A stretch of 64,000 nucleotides of DNA from assembly GCF_965363235.1 (NCBI RefSeq), contig NC_134851.1, positions 34,066,321-34,130,320 of the forward strand, given 5' to 3'. Positions 25,901 to 37,607 of the stretch are shown in pieces. Position numbers and translations under genes: made by a program. How positions within the stretch are numbered: position 1 is the stretch's first letter; every line of letters begins with the position of its first letter. This stretch comes from Mytilus galloprovincialis (taxonomy: Eukaryota > Mollusca > Bivalvia > Mytilida > Mytilidae). The notes under the pieces are model-generated. The model was given only the letters and a program-made list of their open reading frames with translations. It had not been told where the DNA came from and searched no databases.

Positions 25901-28900
25901 GAGCTTTAGACATGACTGATGATAATTAAAAAATATGACTTTTTGTGACTGTGATTTAAAGTTATGACGACGAGGGTTGGATGTTGCTGAAGAGAACAAA
26001 TTAACTACAAGAATGTACAAGTTCAGGTAAACAACAAAAAGTTAAATTAAAAGTAAAATAACAAAGAAAACAAACTGCATGGAAAGGTATATACGGAAAG
26101 TTCCATATGAAATATAAAAAATCAAACGGCTCAAACGTAACGAACGAAAGGAAAACAACTGTCATATTTCTAGGCCTGAATTGGTCAGCTCAATTTTTTT
26201 TTGTTAAGAAACTGGTGGGTAAAACCTTGTGGTAGATAGAGGGAATAAAAAATTCAGTGTATATGGCTGAAAATGTCATCCTCCGTACTGAATTGTTCTC
26301 GATTTATTTTAGGTTATATTCTTGCCACTTTGGATTAATGTGTTTCTGTTTGTTCGACTTCAAAGTAAGCAAAAGAGTAAAATCGTCATTGAATTTTTCA
26401 TAGAAAACATCATTTGATTCATATTGCTAACAACATATCGACAGTGTGACAAATTGATTGTGTCTTCTTTAGTTTTCTATGTTGTGTCGTGTGTACTATT
26501 GTTTTTCTGTTTGTCTTTTTTATTTTTAGCCATGACGTTGTCAGTTTGTTTTAGATTTATGAGTTTGACTGTCCCTTTGGTATCTTTCGTCCCTCTTTGA
26601 TTTATTTGACATAAAAGACTCAATAAAAAACTATATATAAATGCTAAAAAGTGTATAAATTGCGTCACCTTTCAACTCTATCTTCAATAATATATTCAAA
26701 TGTATGTTTATTTTGGGTTATATGACCATCGGCAGATTTCGGAGGTCTGGACTAAAATTCAAACGAAATGTTGATACACATTATCGAGCCAGTACATTGT
26801 CAACTATTTATTTCAGATTTTCTATAAACAGAACAAATCTCGCAACCCATGACTTACATGATACAAAAATGCATCAGCATGCAGTGACGACCATTTGGTG
26901 GTCTCTGGCTGTTGTCTGCTCTTTGGTCGGGTTGTTATCTCTTTGACACATTCCTCATTTCCATTCTCAATTTTCTTTCATTTTCTTATTACAAAAACAT
27001 AGGATATATTTCTTTCGAACACACAGTCTGACATCAAAGTAAATTTGCATTGATTATTCAATAGGAAATTGGTGAACTGCGCTGGGCAATCATTCAATGA
27101 ATTCGTTTGTTGCATTTATTTCAGAAAGACTATTCTTTAGATTGACTAAGCAAAGCCAACATTTGGGAGGAGAAATTTTTCTGCAATAATCCAATTGACT
27201 ATCTGCCGTGGATTTTTGTTCGAAGAAAATCCCATGTTCGTGTTATAAATCAAGTAATAACACACATATAACTAGATAGTTGTTCAACACTTAAAAAGTC
27301 TTTGAACGGATTACGCTTCATTTCGGAGTTCCGATAGCAGGTTTCACATCGTCAATCGAGAGTGGCAATATATTTCAAAACTTTACGGTAAAATATATTC
27401 AACTTGATCAATTTAAAACAAAGTCAAGGGGTTTGTCTATAGCATCCATAGTCAAATATAGCCAGCGGAAGTCAAACAGACACAAATTATTTACATCATT
27501 AATCAAAATTGTGCATTATATTTTGTTTGATTTGAATGATCTTAAGGAGGTATTTTTTAAATATTCTAACGGAAGTCTGAATTCCCTTTCTATTAACATG
27601 CCTTTACTTATTAACTTACCCCAATTAAAGCAATACATCTAGGCAATGGGAATACTTTCTTAAAGTGCAGATTGATAGTTAAACGTTGATCGGTTTCGTT
27701 TGTATGTATAATAGCTCTAACTTCTTCATCTGGAGGATCTAAAATCATGAGGACATTAAGTTTGTGAATGTTTGTTTGACATTCTAATCATGTATTCTGT
27801 TAATCTGTCATAGCACTAATTTTCTTATGCCACTTTCATTTAAAAAAAAACAGCTTTTTTATATATATGGCAAAATCAAGAGTACTTTATTCAAATGATT
27901 TGCACCACGTGACTTTGTCCCTTTTGATCAAATTAACTCCCTTAGCTTAAGATTGAAAATATAATTTATTTTAGATTTACGGATAATCCAGTCCTTTTCC
28001 GTCATATATCTAAAACTAATCTATCCTTAAAAACTTCCTTTGGCAGATATTTACAAAAAATGTTGTATATTTCTAAGGGAAAATGCTTAAAATTTAACTT
28101 TCTACCAAATGGGAAGGTTGAAATCACCATGTTTTCAAAATAATTTGGCATGTAAGTTAAAAGTTATTTAACTTTTAAATTAAACCTACAAGGTGTTTCC
28201 CTGTATGCGAACAAATCATGAATAAAATCTTCTTGATACGTATTTCTGTTTCGAATCTTGCTATTTTACGATTTTCCTTTATTCTATATGATCTTATATA
28301 GCAATAATACTATGGTTACCCATCCGATTTTTACTCTTCAAAGACCGAAAGATTTCAGAGTAGACTATGTCCATTTGTACACGGACAAAAACCTTTAAAC
28401 ATGTACATTCACCTATATATATATATGCGAACAAATTGTTTATTCGACATTGGCATATTGGCATTTTTATTTAAGGAGCTTATATAATCCTATTGTAATG
28501 GCTGACGTCATGATAAGGCAAAAAGGCCGCTATGCAAATTAGCAAATTATCCCACATTTTGCCATTTGTATATTTCACCACTAATAGATATTATCAAATC
28601 TTTTTGAATCGATATGACCTGGAAGTCATTTCTAAAAAAAAGAGAAAAGAAAACGGTATCGGTTCTATATATTATCAAACTATTTGAAATATTAAATTCT
28701 GCTGATGGTTTTTATCTTTTGTCTCATTTTTTTCACTGCATCATGGAAACTTGTTTAGATTAGAAATGTAAGATTGTCTTTCATGAACAACTTTATTAAA
28801 AGGTGTTGTTTTTGCATTCATTGACTGACTTCAAAATAAAATTGACATACGGTTATTTTAGCAAAGCAGAAACAGTTAAGATCATATCAAAATCCAACGA

Positions 28901-30022
28901 TTACTTTTAAACGTCTATTTTGGTTGCTTTGATATATATTGTTTGCACTATAGTAGATGTTCAACCAACATCACTCTTTATACATGCATGTATATGTATA
29001 TTACCATACTTGTCCCAATATGAGCTACGATAAGATATGCAATTATGTCTGTATACTTACATTCGAAGTGCTCCTTTGTCGATTTGATGCTTTTTGCATG
29101 TGATTCGAACCCGTACCGGCATTGGTATTTGTAGTTTACATCCGCCTCTGTTACATTTCTAATATGAAGTATAAATTGGTTCCCAGATTGTAAGGTCTCT
29201 TTGTACTTAGCAGAATCAATAGGATGACCATTGTAACAGATCAGATCTGGTCCTTTAGACCACTGTCTCGTCAATTTAACATTAATATTGTCTATGCCAT
29301 GAACTGTACACGCAATGCTTATATTCTGATTAATGCGTACTATTTCAGGTTGGAAATTTAGTGTTACTAAAAATAGATAAAATTAAGACTAAATAACGAG
29401 CTAAGCTTTTTGATATCAGATTTTACAGTTGGTTTTTATTCATTAAACGGTCATGACTCTAACAAAAATGCATTGTTGCCTAGTGTCGCATCTATAAGTC
29501 TAAGAATTTAATGCAAACCCCTTAAGAGTGGATCAGAACAGTATCTGATTTGGACATTGGACTACATATATGTTATTATTGAACCTCGATCTTTCAATCA
29601 AAGCTGATATAAGAAAACTCCCGAGAGATGATCTCTCGTTAAATTTTCTATTTTTAAGCACTGCAAATACATAGCTAATTATTAAACTTTTAAGTTGAAA
29701 TATACACATGATACCATTGATTTTTTTATTTTTTTTTTTGTAGTTTCTTTTTTATTTTCATACTCTTTTCCTACTTTGCTTCGGTAAAATATATTTATAA
29801 CCATTTTTGATTACTTTCCTTTAGTTTAATAGGTCTTGTCTTCATTGCAATGAATATGCTGTTTTCAGAGTATTTAAATTTATTATCATTATAATTTTAT
29901 CATGAATTTAAACCTGCAGTAAATAACATACCATATGCATGCACTGTAGACATCGCAATATTCATTAATGCAAACACCGAGAAAAAGCAAGATTTATATG
30001 AAGGAAGTTGAATAACGTCCAT
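16806..30022 (-). CDS. Gene 1: two-domain Ig-type transmembrane receptor, 6 exons, 325 residues
   Basis: Join (minus strand): 30022-29932, 29366-29061, 27738-27620, 25086-24909, 17578-17462, 16972-16806. All junctions have GT-AG borders and agreeing phases (1, 1, 0, 1, 1). The sum is 978 bp, 326 codons with stop. Order: signal peptide (about residues 1-29), V-type Ig domain (about 31-132, disulphide pair in SIACTV and YQCRYG), a second Cys-rich Ig-like domain (about 133-231), membrane helix (about 238-260), and a cytoplasmic tail of about 65 residues ending MVNYA. It should sit in the plasma membrane as a type I receptor or adhesion protein; the ligand is unknown. The tail has one tyrosine and no ITIM or ITAM. 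The exon 4 donor is weak, so the end of domain 2 could differ. Gene 2, on the same strand, has a similar plan, suggesting a receptor cluster. Confidence 0.75.
17006..17461 (-). other. Gene 1 intron 5
   Basis: The short intron between the membrane exon and the tail exon, together with the end of copy C. No other exon is needed or seen. Confidence 0.6.
17462..17578 (-). CDS. Gene 1 exon 5: transmembrane helix
   Basis: A 117-bp exon, phase 1 to 1, acceptor CTTTTTCCAG and donor GTAAGTATAA. It starts with SSSKEL, has a 23-residue hydrophobic stretch (LGLILLGTLLPIILIIFIL and on), and then the basic stop-transfer KLTNRSHK. Confidence 0.75.
17579..19530 (-). other. Gene 1 intron 4, unique part
   Basis: A+T-rich; a G-run of ten at about 18440. 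No supported exon or repeat. Confidence 0.5.
19531..20117 (-). repeat. Extra tandem copy of a PLE 3' tail
   Basis: Repeats 20118-20697 with a period of 576 bp: AAATTCCCGCACCCAGAGGC, AGTTCAGTGATAATGAACGC, GAGGCTCCTGACTTGGGACA and TCCTTCCCGTTAGGGGTTTA occur in both. It follows the PLE copy b head to tail on the minus strand and has no reverse transcriptase of its own. Confidence 0.85.
20118..21545 (-). mobile_element. 5'-truncated Penelope-like element (copy b), RT with in-frame deletion
   Basis: On the minus strand, 21545-20736 is open from the RT core to the C-terminus: NIFVRFGDSVYRQI, IPMGTKCAPLIADLFLYCYE, catalytic RYLDDILAL, YGVYISQLVRFARVC, ending SLIGSLHRN. Frames run on upstream of the Met at 21434. 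Compared with copies a, c and d it lacks about 30 residues around the DKRDDF and VNFPFL motifs, lost without breaking the frame; GIPMG is changed to RIPMG. The 3' tail follows from 20735 to 20118. It lies in intron 4 of gene 1 in the same orientation as the gene. Confidence 0.85.
21546..23596 (-). other. Gene 1 intron 4, no gene seen
   Basis: A+T-rich. A short fragment of the copy-d PLE 3' tail lies near 21945-22010 (GAGGGACAGTCATACTCATA). Nothing else supported. Confidence 0.45.
23597..23770 (-). other. Candidate orphan exon, 57 residues
   Basis: Minus strand, open after an acceptor (CTATTTTTTAG) in phase 0 and stopping at TGA 23597. It reads ESRLKSRSFQSLVHTPRVS, then LVKCLACISNQAV and HIIHLVNVKVTFP. 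The sequence looks protein-like but matches no domain I recognise. Its phase does not fit between exons 4 and 5 of gene 1, so it is not part of the gene model. It could be a piece of a mobile element or a retrocopy. Confidence 0.25.
23965..24633 (-). mobile_element. Truncated copy of the copy-b PLE tail
   Basis: Shares with 19531-20735 the order AATGGGCAATGTGCAAA, CTAGTTCAGTGAAAATGGAC, CTTGGGACAGTTGCAAA, CTCAACCCTCCCCTATACCT, TCCCTTCCCGTTAGGGGTT and ends in TTTCCGATGCAAAGACCCTA, which encodes the last RT residues (IGSLHRN). It is more diverged, hence older. Confidence 0.8.
24909..25086 (-). CDS. Gene 1 exon 4: second part of second Ig-like domain
   Basis: A 178-bp exon, phase 0 to 1, acceptor ATATTTCAG. 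It reads GSIFSFNITSSK, then KRLPCNEKVIVKCKL and KDLRECSLK, with three cysteines. The donor chosen (GTATTT) is weak. A second donor 45 bases further on (AACG then GTAGTA) has the same phase and would add IYTSLFYYLDNN. Confidence 0.6.
26462..26607 (+). repeat. Solo 3' tail of the copy-d PLE family
   Basis: TTTAGTTTTCTATGTTGTGT, CTATTGTTTTTCTGTTTGTC and GTCCCTTTGGTATCTTTCGT match the tail of the PLE at 53911-54165. Confidence 0.85.
26852..26975 (+). repeat. Solo 3' end of the copy-b PLE tail
   Basis: GTTGTCTGCTCTTTGGTCGG and TTGACACATTCCTCATTTCC are the reverse complement of the start of the 19531 repeat. Confidence 0.75.
27620..27738 (-). CDS. Gene 1 exon 3: first part of second Ig-like domain
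   Basis: A 119-bp exon, phase 1 to 0, with acceptor TGATTTTAG and donor GTAAGTTA. It reads YPPDEEVRAII and FKKVFPLPRCIALIG across the junction. The PPDEEV start is typical of the linker that opens a following Ig domain. Phase 0 exit fits only exon 4. Confidence 0.7.
27739..29060 (-). other. Gene 1 intron 2
   Basis: No exon or recognised repeat; poly-A/T runs only. Confidence 0.45.
29061..29366 (-). CDS. Gene 1 exon 2: V-type Ig domain
   Basis: A 306-bp exon, phase 1 to 1, between CTATTTTTAG and GTAAGTATAC. It carries a whole Ig domain: strand B cysteine in NISIACTVHG, tryptophan in TRQWSKG, and the strand F region VTEADVNYKYQCRYG, a variant of the D-x-G-x-Y-x-C motif. Symmetrical 1-1 phase is the usual layout for shuffled Ig exons. 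Confidence 0.85.
29367..29931 (-). other. Gene 1 intron 1
   Basis: A+T-rich, with a T-run near 29720-29740. Nothing else seen. Confidence 0.5.
29932..30022 (-). CDS. Gene 1 exon 1: start codon and signal peptide
   Basis: ATG at 30022 in a good context (A at -3, G at +4). It encodes 30 residues with a hydrophobic core (CFFSVFALMNIAM) and a plausible cleavage site after STVHA. It leaves in phase 1 at a GTATGT donor. An acceptor-like TTAATAG lies a few bases upstream of the ATG, so a 5' untranslated exon probably exists further up (above 30035). Confidence 0.75.
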
Positions 30023-30034
30023 TTTATCGAATAC

Positions 30035-33000
30035 CTATTAAGATATAGATAAAAATTACATTAAGTACATGAAGTTTAAATCCAGGTATAAACATACTTA
30101 TATTCATATCAAACTGTAAATCATATATATTTTTTAACATGTTAGTTATCAAGTACAGTTGTTACATATCTTTTATGATTTTTTCAGTCAGTCAAGTTCA
30201 CGTCTGAATACATAAGATAGGAAAGTTTATCATGTATATATACAGGTAATATAATCTATTGATTTTATTAACATAGCAGACCTAAATTTGAGATTGCTCC
30301 AAGTTTTTATGAAGGAGTTCTTGTTAGTCTTGCTTTAGTTTTCTAACGTTTTGTTTAAATATTTTTTTTTTATTATTTTTCAATGTCTGTGATTTGATGT
30401 CGGTAAAAGTCTATTCAATGTCATAAATAAAGACAACAGTATTATACCGCTGTTAATGATATTTGATATAATGAAAACAAATTATTTCAATTCAAAATTT
30501 CACAGTCATTCAAATTTTAAATGAAAATAGGCTGAAAGCCTGCATTAACTCCATATAGGAGTTATTATTTCAAAAGAATGACATTTCTTTTACCAATTTT
30601 AACATATCTGAAATTACCTAATCTAAAAGTGTATTTTTGTGGCAGGGATTTAAATAAATACCCTGCCCACTCTGTATTTCTGCTTTGTATCTACCTGATG
30701 AGTTAAGATCTTTTAACTAATGTTTAATTGTGTTTCTATGTTTGACTGTTACACTTCTGGTCCAGGTTAGGTGAGGGATGGTGCCTTTAAACTTGTTTAA
30801 CCCCGCCACATTATTTATTTTTCTGTTCAAGGTCGGGAGGTTGTAATTTGGTCGTTGTCGTTTGTCGCTGTATATAATATTTGTTTTTCATTCATTATTT
30901 TTTATATAAATCAGACCGTTTGTTTTCTCGTTTGAATGGTTTAACATTTGTTTTTTCGGAACTTTTTTTAGCAGACTATGGGGTATGGGTTTTAACCATT
31001 GACGAGGAACATAAAATGTCCTATGGTTGTTTAAAATATCTGTGTAATTTGCTCTCTAGTGGAGAGTTGACTCATTGGCATTCATACCATATCTTATAAT
31101 ATTGTTTTTATATTTATAGTATATATGGTTCGTTTATTTTTGTAAAAATGGTTATCAAAGGTACCAGGATTATCAGTAAGTGATAAAACAAATATATAAT
31201 TATAATATAGCCGTTCTAATTTATGACATGAAGTTTCAGTCTTTTCTTGTTACAGCAAAACATTATCGACGAGTGACGTAGTATTGGCGGATTCAGGTGG
31301 GAGGTTTCCGGGGATTCGAATTCCCCTTTGTCTCCCAATATGTTTATAACTATGTGAACTGTCCATGGTGTTGTGGGTATCGACTTTAAACAGTCAACAA
31401 AAGTTGTTTACCTATCATGTCTTTAATAAAGGCAACAGTAGTTTATCGCTGTTCAAAAGTCATAAATCGATTGCTTTGATACGATTATTTTTATTCATTG
31501 CATTGCTTATTTTTTTCAGAGATCAGTGAACTCGGTGCAATGTTTTAACACAGCTGTGTAAGTTCATACTTTACCATTAAAAGAAGGATAACGCTAACGA
31601 ACATTATACAGATTTTGATTAGAAAAGTAAACCAGTGCGGGATTTCGAAGTTTTGATCCGCTACCCATGACAGGTAAGATGTAACTGCTGGCGTTAATGT
31701 TTACCTAATCATTTCTTGTTACAGTGAGCAATTTCTTGACTGATTGTTTTTATTAAGATTTTAAACAATGCACGGTTTTATTTTATATAACCAAATGTAG
31801 CTATAGTTACATGTAGTTAATTTAACTTTAGCATGTGTTTGTGTGTTCGACTTAATTAAAAACATATTTATTGGATTTTATAGATTAAGATTTTTTTTCA
31901 AAAGTACGCATTTAAAAATGCTATTGTCGTTTCTTCAATACTGCGTTCTCCATGCAATTATATACACATGTGATACTTTGATTGATATTGTTACAAACAA
32001 TTCAAAGAAGTTTAGTTTAAAATAATTTGATAATGTTTACAATATTAGCTTGTAATTAACTTCAACAGTATAAATTTAAGGGCTTGCATTTTTAATAAAA
32101 AAAAATCAATCATAATAATCTAATTTTCGCGATCTGTGTGTATTTTTTAAAATTAATAACAGTGGTTTCAAGATGTGGGTGTGTTTAATAGGAACGCACA
32201 GTATACTACTAGTATCTAAAACTGTATTTAATAAAAATCATATTTCTCAGTAACAACATCTTGCGAAACATTAAGACAGTCTAAAAATGCTGTCATATAC
32301 AAACCTAACGGAGCATAGACAAATCTGGTTGAAATCATATAAAGATTTTACAAATCAGCTTCTATAAACAAGCGTTGAGGAATAAAAATTATTCTAATTT
32401 GCTCTAATTATTGTCAATCGATTATTAGTTAACTGTAAAAGGCAATTTTTATTTAAAATCACATTAAGCAACAGTTTAGTTTAGTAAGTGTAGTATCTAC
32501 CTTGAAAATTTGTGCATATCACATACCCTTGATTTCTTTTGATCCAGATCTTCAAATGTTAGTTTTACTGAAATATAAAATTTTATTGTATAATAAAGAA
32601 TTGTAGATATTGTTTGGATTGTGTCCATTTCATTTTCATGCATGTTCAGGAGGAGAACGAATCATAAAAAAATGCAATAAGTTAGCGTCTGGGAAAGAAT
32701 AAAAGCTTCACCAAAAAATTTGAACGAGGTTTGATAACATCAGTTGTATATGAAACAATCACCCTATTATAATTCACACATCATGCACATTACCACAAGA
32801 AAATTTCCTGCACACAAGTTATTGAAATTTTCTTAAACAAATAATATTTTGCAACTAAGAAAACATATGAATTCAAAAACGCTATGAAAATTAGAAAAAC
32901 AATGACATAGGAATATCAAAAGTCACTTATTTCCATTACATTATAACTGGTATTTGCCAGAAAAAGTATTAATTTATGGCACAAATACAATATTCATAGT

Positions 33001-33089
33001 CGAATCCGAGGGACGGGGCCAGGGCCTCCCTTTTGTGGGAAAAAAATTGGTTGTTTAAAATGGGATTCCCTAAAACATGACTGGAGCGC
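30035..33089. other. Upstream region of gene 1, no coding exon seen
   Basis: Any 5' untranslated exon or promoter of gene 1 would lie here, but none can be picked out with confidence. Includes a PLE-tail composite at 30780-31105 and a satellite fragment at 31149-31176. Confidence 0.4.
30780..31105 (+). repeat. Solo PLE 3' tail (copy-a and copy-b related)
   Basis: AAACTTGTTTAACCCCGCCA is shared with the copy-b tail, and GAGTTGACTCATTGGCATTC with the end of the copy-a tail. It suggests that the two PLE families share a tail architecture. Confidence 0.65.
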
Positions 33090-33218
33090 CAGTGACATAT
33101 TCAGAGGGAGGGTTCCGGGGGTTGTACAATTAATGCATTTGAATGTGGACATATAGTTCAACCCCCCTTTTATATTGGGTTGGAAACCCCCTTTTCAAAA
33201 TGGCTAGATCCGCCCCTG
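33090..33218. mobile_element. MITE-like element, CAGTG...CACTG-type ends
   Basis: Starts CAGTGACATATTCAGAGGG and ends AATGGCTAGATCCGCCCCTG, imperfect inverted ends of the CAGTGGCGGATCCAG kind. The interior has GGGTTCCGGGGGTTG and its complement-like AACCCCCCTTTT. A second end of the same family (CTGGATCCACCATTG) follows at 33266-33280. Confidence 0.6.
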
Positions 33219-33280
33219 AGCGGGAACTCTCTTATGGCAGCCAGAGGGTTCCTTTGTAGAAATTTCTGGATCCACCATTG

Positions 33281-34397
33281 ATATAATCAATTTATTTTGA
33301 AATTGCCGCCAAAACATGCGTCGTTCAGACATGTTTAGCCTACGAAAATTCATGTCTTTGGAAGTAAAACATGTAAAAGTCATTATAAAAATCAAAACCA
33401 AAACAAATACATAAATATCCATATATTTGCAAACAGGTCTGAGCGTCATGTTTAACATTACAATTACATAAAACAATAATGCATGTGTACTCAAGAAAGA
33501 ATTATAAGTTTACCTTAATTATATATCTGCAATCACCAATTCAAATTTAAATATATCGCGGCCAAGTGTGACTGAGTTTTTGAAAAACTGTTATTTATAG
33601 AAAAAAAATAACCTGGTTAGTAAACAAGTTTAAAAATAGATTTTAAAACCCCTCAGTTATGTATTGTATTTCCCGTTAGGTTCGTCCTCAAAAAGAGACA
33701 AGATCTCTGTATCAGTATACCGTAGTCTTGCGAACTATTTTAGTAAGTTTTCTTGCTGTTGGGACGTAACACAAAAACTCAGCATATATCATGCAATTAA
33801 GGTAAGTCTCTCTTTTTATCGAACCATTGATTTTTATCACATTTTCATTCAAACGTTAACATGGTTTAAACCAGGGTTTTATGTGGGATGTGTTCTACGT
33901 GTATTTGAAATTTCATATTCAAAATTCTTTATCCATTTGAATTTCATTTCGGAAATGGTAGTCAAATGATAATTTTCTCGCTTGATTTTGATTCGAAATA
34001 GCGGATATAATCTATATTTCAAATACGTGGTGTTCTAAATAACACCAGTCGTAATATTGTGCTTACTTCAAAACGATGATGCATACAACAAAGTCCGTGA
34101 AATGCATTTTTTATGTGTTTCCTACAAGAAGTTTAAGTTTCCGTAAGGTTTTCAATTTCCCACTCATTTTCTTCCTACATTGGTATAACAAATGAACACA
34201 AAAGGGAAATACCAAAGTACTATAATAAATACATTAGATTTTTGCAATGGCAACAACCTATGTCTTAATTTTATAGAATTTCTTGATTTTCCTTGTTTTA
34301 CGTTAATTTTTAGTATATATATTAAACAGTCTCTGAAAACACCGCAAAGAAACACAAAACACTCATGTATTTAGGATATTAAATGTCGGTACTATCC
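33281..34397. other. No gene recognised
   Basis: A+T-rich intergenic sequence; open frames here are short and lack splice context or domains. Confidence 0.4.
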
Positions 34398-34521
34398 AAA
34401 CAATTGCCAACTGTCTTTAGATGAGGTAAATATGTAGTTTTATTGACTTTTGAAAAACTGAATATCAGTTCAAAAGTCTATTAAACCACATATTTACCGA
34501 AACAAAAGACAGTAGTTGTTT
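34398..34521. repeat. Long inverted repeat with short loop
   Basis: Left arm 34398-34453 (ACTGTCTTTAG, GGTAAATATGT, GACTTTTGAA) pairs with right arm 34468-34521 (TTCAAAAGTC, ACATATTTACC, AAAGACAGTAGTTG). The loop is about 14 bases. The arms are some 50 bp with a few mismatches. It could be a small fold-back element. Confidence 0.8.
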
Positions 34522-36083
34522 TATAATCCATATTCCCAGAGAAATGTATTTAATGGCAATTATTTACCAAAACCAATTGTAACGTTGTAACGTAATTGTT
34601 TACCAAAATTTTGCACGTAAAAACACGCGACATTTTGGGCGGTGAATATACTCTTTCAGCAGGTGAATATGCTTATTTATTCAAAATCCCATTCATATAC
34701 AAAAACCTTCTAAAATTTTATTAATATGGAATAAATGTATTTATTATATATAATCACGAGAAGGAAAAGGAGTCATAAATTTTTCGTCGCTGGAGATTTA
34801 TATTCTCTTTGCCGAAGTGGAGAAGAATATTTGTATATTATTTTAATAGCAGACTGCGGTAAATATCACTGATTACATAGCAACAGTGGAAAAGTTGGGT
34901 TTTTTTAAGTGATCCTGCAATGAGGTGGTTCTTATCTCTTGTTATTCGTCGATTTCAATATTACAGTTAAATACCGTTTCAATCTTTTACTGGGTAAATG
35001 TATGCAATTTTAAAAGAGAGTCAAGAGAACTTATCAAGCCTAACAAGAACATACAAACAAAATCAAACACGAAACTTAACACAGCTAATCTTAACAAGTT
35101 AAAGAGGTTATAGACATGATCATGATATATGAGAAAATGAAACCACGTCCTTATAACAAAATACAAAAATATGAATAGAACTCTTAGGAAAGGGGAGTTT
35201 AAATACGTAGCTGATCTTACAGTATGAGTATATTCTACGAAGCCTTTAATAAAACAGTATATGATTCCGAAAGTTATATTTAAAAAATGATTAAGGTAAA
35301 AAGTTATAACAGAAACTAATTTATAGAACATCTAGTATTTATAGTAAATTACACTGAAAGTTCCAAAATACTGAAAGATTTTATTAAAGAAAAATGATGC
35401 ACAATAGATTTTGATATCAAAAGTTACGTTTTGTACAGCAAGTACCGTACTGAAAACAATGATTATTACTTACTTGTCGCTCAGGCAGTAATCTAAATGC
35501 GCATTTAATAATCTTATCAAGTTATGAATTATAGAAAACAAATACACGTTCTTCTATTTAAACAAAAGAAAAAAGTTATTTGTCTGTCTTTCTAAATTTT
35601 CTAAATTCACATAATTATGTACTTCCCCGTTCTTGATCAGACACTTTTTTTATCTCTTGTTATTACGTTCCTTAAATTTCATAAATAGCTATACAAATCG
35701 AGGTTTTTTGAAAACGCCTTTATTATATTTACTTTCACTTTTACATCTAGACTAATTATTATCAATTTTTGCAACGTTTTCAAGTTCTCTTATTCAACTT
35801 GAGCGGCGGTAAATATATGGATTTTTTTTATCGTTGAAGGATCACATAATATAATATTGACGAAAAAGATCTAAATAAAAATATAGTTGTCTACGCCTCT
35901 TTTAATTTCCGATCTCCTCACATTAAATTACCATCAATAATGTATTACGTGATTACAGGTTTTTATACAATAGTTTACAGCGTAATATGTTACACCATTT
36001 TACGTCAGTCCTTGCGTCCCTTCTCCAATTATCCACATGTCTTACAATAACTCAAAATCGAATTAACCGATTTGCATTAAAAT
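34522..36083. other. No gene recognised
   Basis: A+T-rich sequence, no supported exon. Confidence 0.4.
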
Positions 36084-36460
36084 TTAAAGAATTGTTGATA
36101 TCTGTTGAGGTGAGCTGCTATTCGATTTTTATACAGTTTAGACTTTACGTTTCCAAGTTAAAGGGTATAATTCATTTTTAAAAAGGGGGAATTTTTCCAT
36201 TTTTCAGACAATCAATCAACAGTACTTTAATTAACATGATTAAGCTGGTTTCAAGTAACTTTGATGAATTATTTATATCTATTGAATTGTGCTGGTTTTC
36301 GATTTATATAAATTTCAGGTTTTACATTTCCGATTTATTGGGTTTTATTCATTTAAAAAGTGGAATTTTCCTGTTGTCGGACAATAACTCAACATTGCTT
36401 TCAGCAGTTTTTATGAATCATTGTTGTCTATACTTCATTTCTATTGAGGTAATCTCACTT
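36084..36460 (+). repeat. Degenerate tandem units of about 170 bp
   Basis: GATATCTGTTGAGGTGAGC (about 36098), TATATCTATTGAATTGTGC (about 36273) and ATTTCTATTGAGGTAATC (about 36438) head diverged units that share TTTATACAGTTTAGACTTT / TTTATATAAATTTCAGGTTT and TTTCAGACAATC / GTCGGACAATAAC. Confidence 0.6.
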
Positions 36461-37607
36461 TAGCTCTATTATAAATTTATGATTCGACATTTAGGAGTTC
36501 TGGAATGTTATTCTATGAAAAAGAGACGGGTTTACCATGTCCTCAGAGCGCAGCTGTTAATTTACTTGTGTGTTACTAAAAACATTTTAAGGGCAAATTG
36601 AAATTTTGGGATATTTGTCAAACCTTTTATACACATATACAGTGGAGATCAGTTCTAACCTCTCATAAATTCTGTCAGAATCTGTCAGGAGAACTGTTCT
36701 AGAACAGTATGTAGAACTGTCAGCCTGACACCTTTTAGTCAGTTCTAGGTTAGAACTGTTCTAGCTAGAACTGATTTGGTCAGTTCTACCTAGAACTGAT
36801 TTTGGACAGTTCTAGCTAGAATTGATCCTGACAGTTTTACCCTAGAACAGTTTTAGACAGTTCTAGCTAGAACTGACCAAATCTTGTTAGAATTGATTTC
36901 AAATTCTACGGCCAGAATTAATTTATAAATTCTACGGCTAAAATTGATTTATAAATTCTACGGCTAGAATTGATTTATAAGTTTTAAGAAATATTTGTCT
37001 TAATATAAAGGCTTCGGCAAAATAGCGATTAATATTATACAGAGTTTTGCTTTTTTGCCGGTTTTATTTCAGATTTATAATCGGCAAGAGAACATGTTTA
37101 ACCCCGCCATATTCTGCCAGAGACATATATACCCATATATGTCTCTGATTCTGCATGTATGTGCCTGTTCCAAGTCAGGAGCCTGTAATTCAGTGATTTT
37201 CTTTTGTTGATGTGCAACATAAAATATTTGTTTTTCTTTCATTTTTTGTACATAAATTAGGCCTTTAATTAGTATTATGGGGGGGGGGGGGGGGGTATTT
37301 GAATTGTTTTACATTTGTTATTCTGGGAGTCAGGATGACTCGTTATCACATAACAAAATTATCTGACCTCATTAACCAAATGTAATATCTGTTTACGAGA
37401 AGTTTTCAAACCTCGGACGGACCTGTTTAACAAAAATCCTTTGACCACATCAATCTAAACTGATATTATTTGCTCTTTCTTTCTGCAAATCTATATAGCT
37501 GTACACGGTACTTTAGTTTTAATTTTAGGTCAAGAGGGACTGTACTATACAAGTTACAGCAATATTGGAAAACAATTTTGTTCGCATTAATTTATAGTGC
37601 CAGCATG

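Larger units (their letters stand above)
25087..27619 (-). other. Gene 1 intron 3
   Basis: Holds two solo PLE tail fragments (26462-26607 and 26852-26975, both plus orientation). No exon supported. Confidence 0.5.

Noticed and set aside
37278..37297. Long G-run (and the C-run at 44789) as a signal
   Set aside because: Simple homopolymers, possibly length-uncertain in the assembly.
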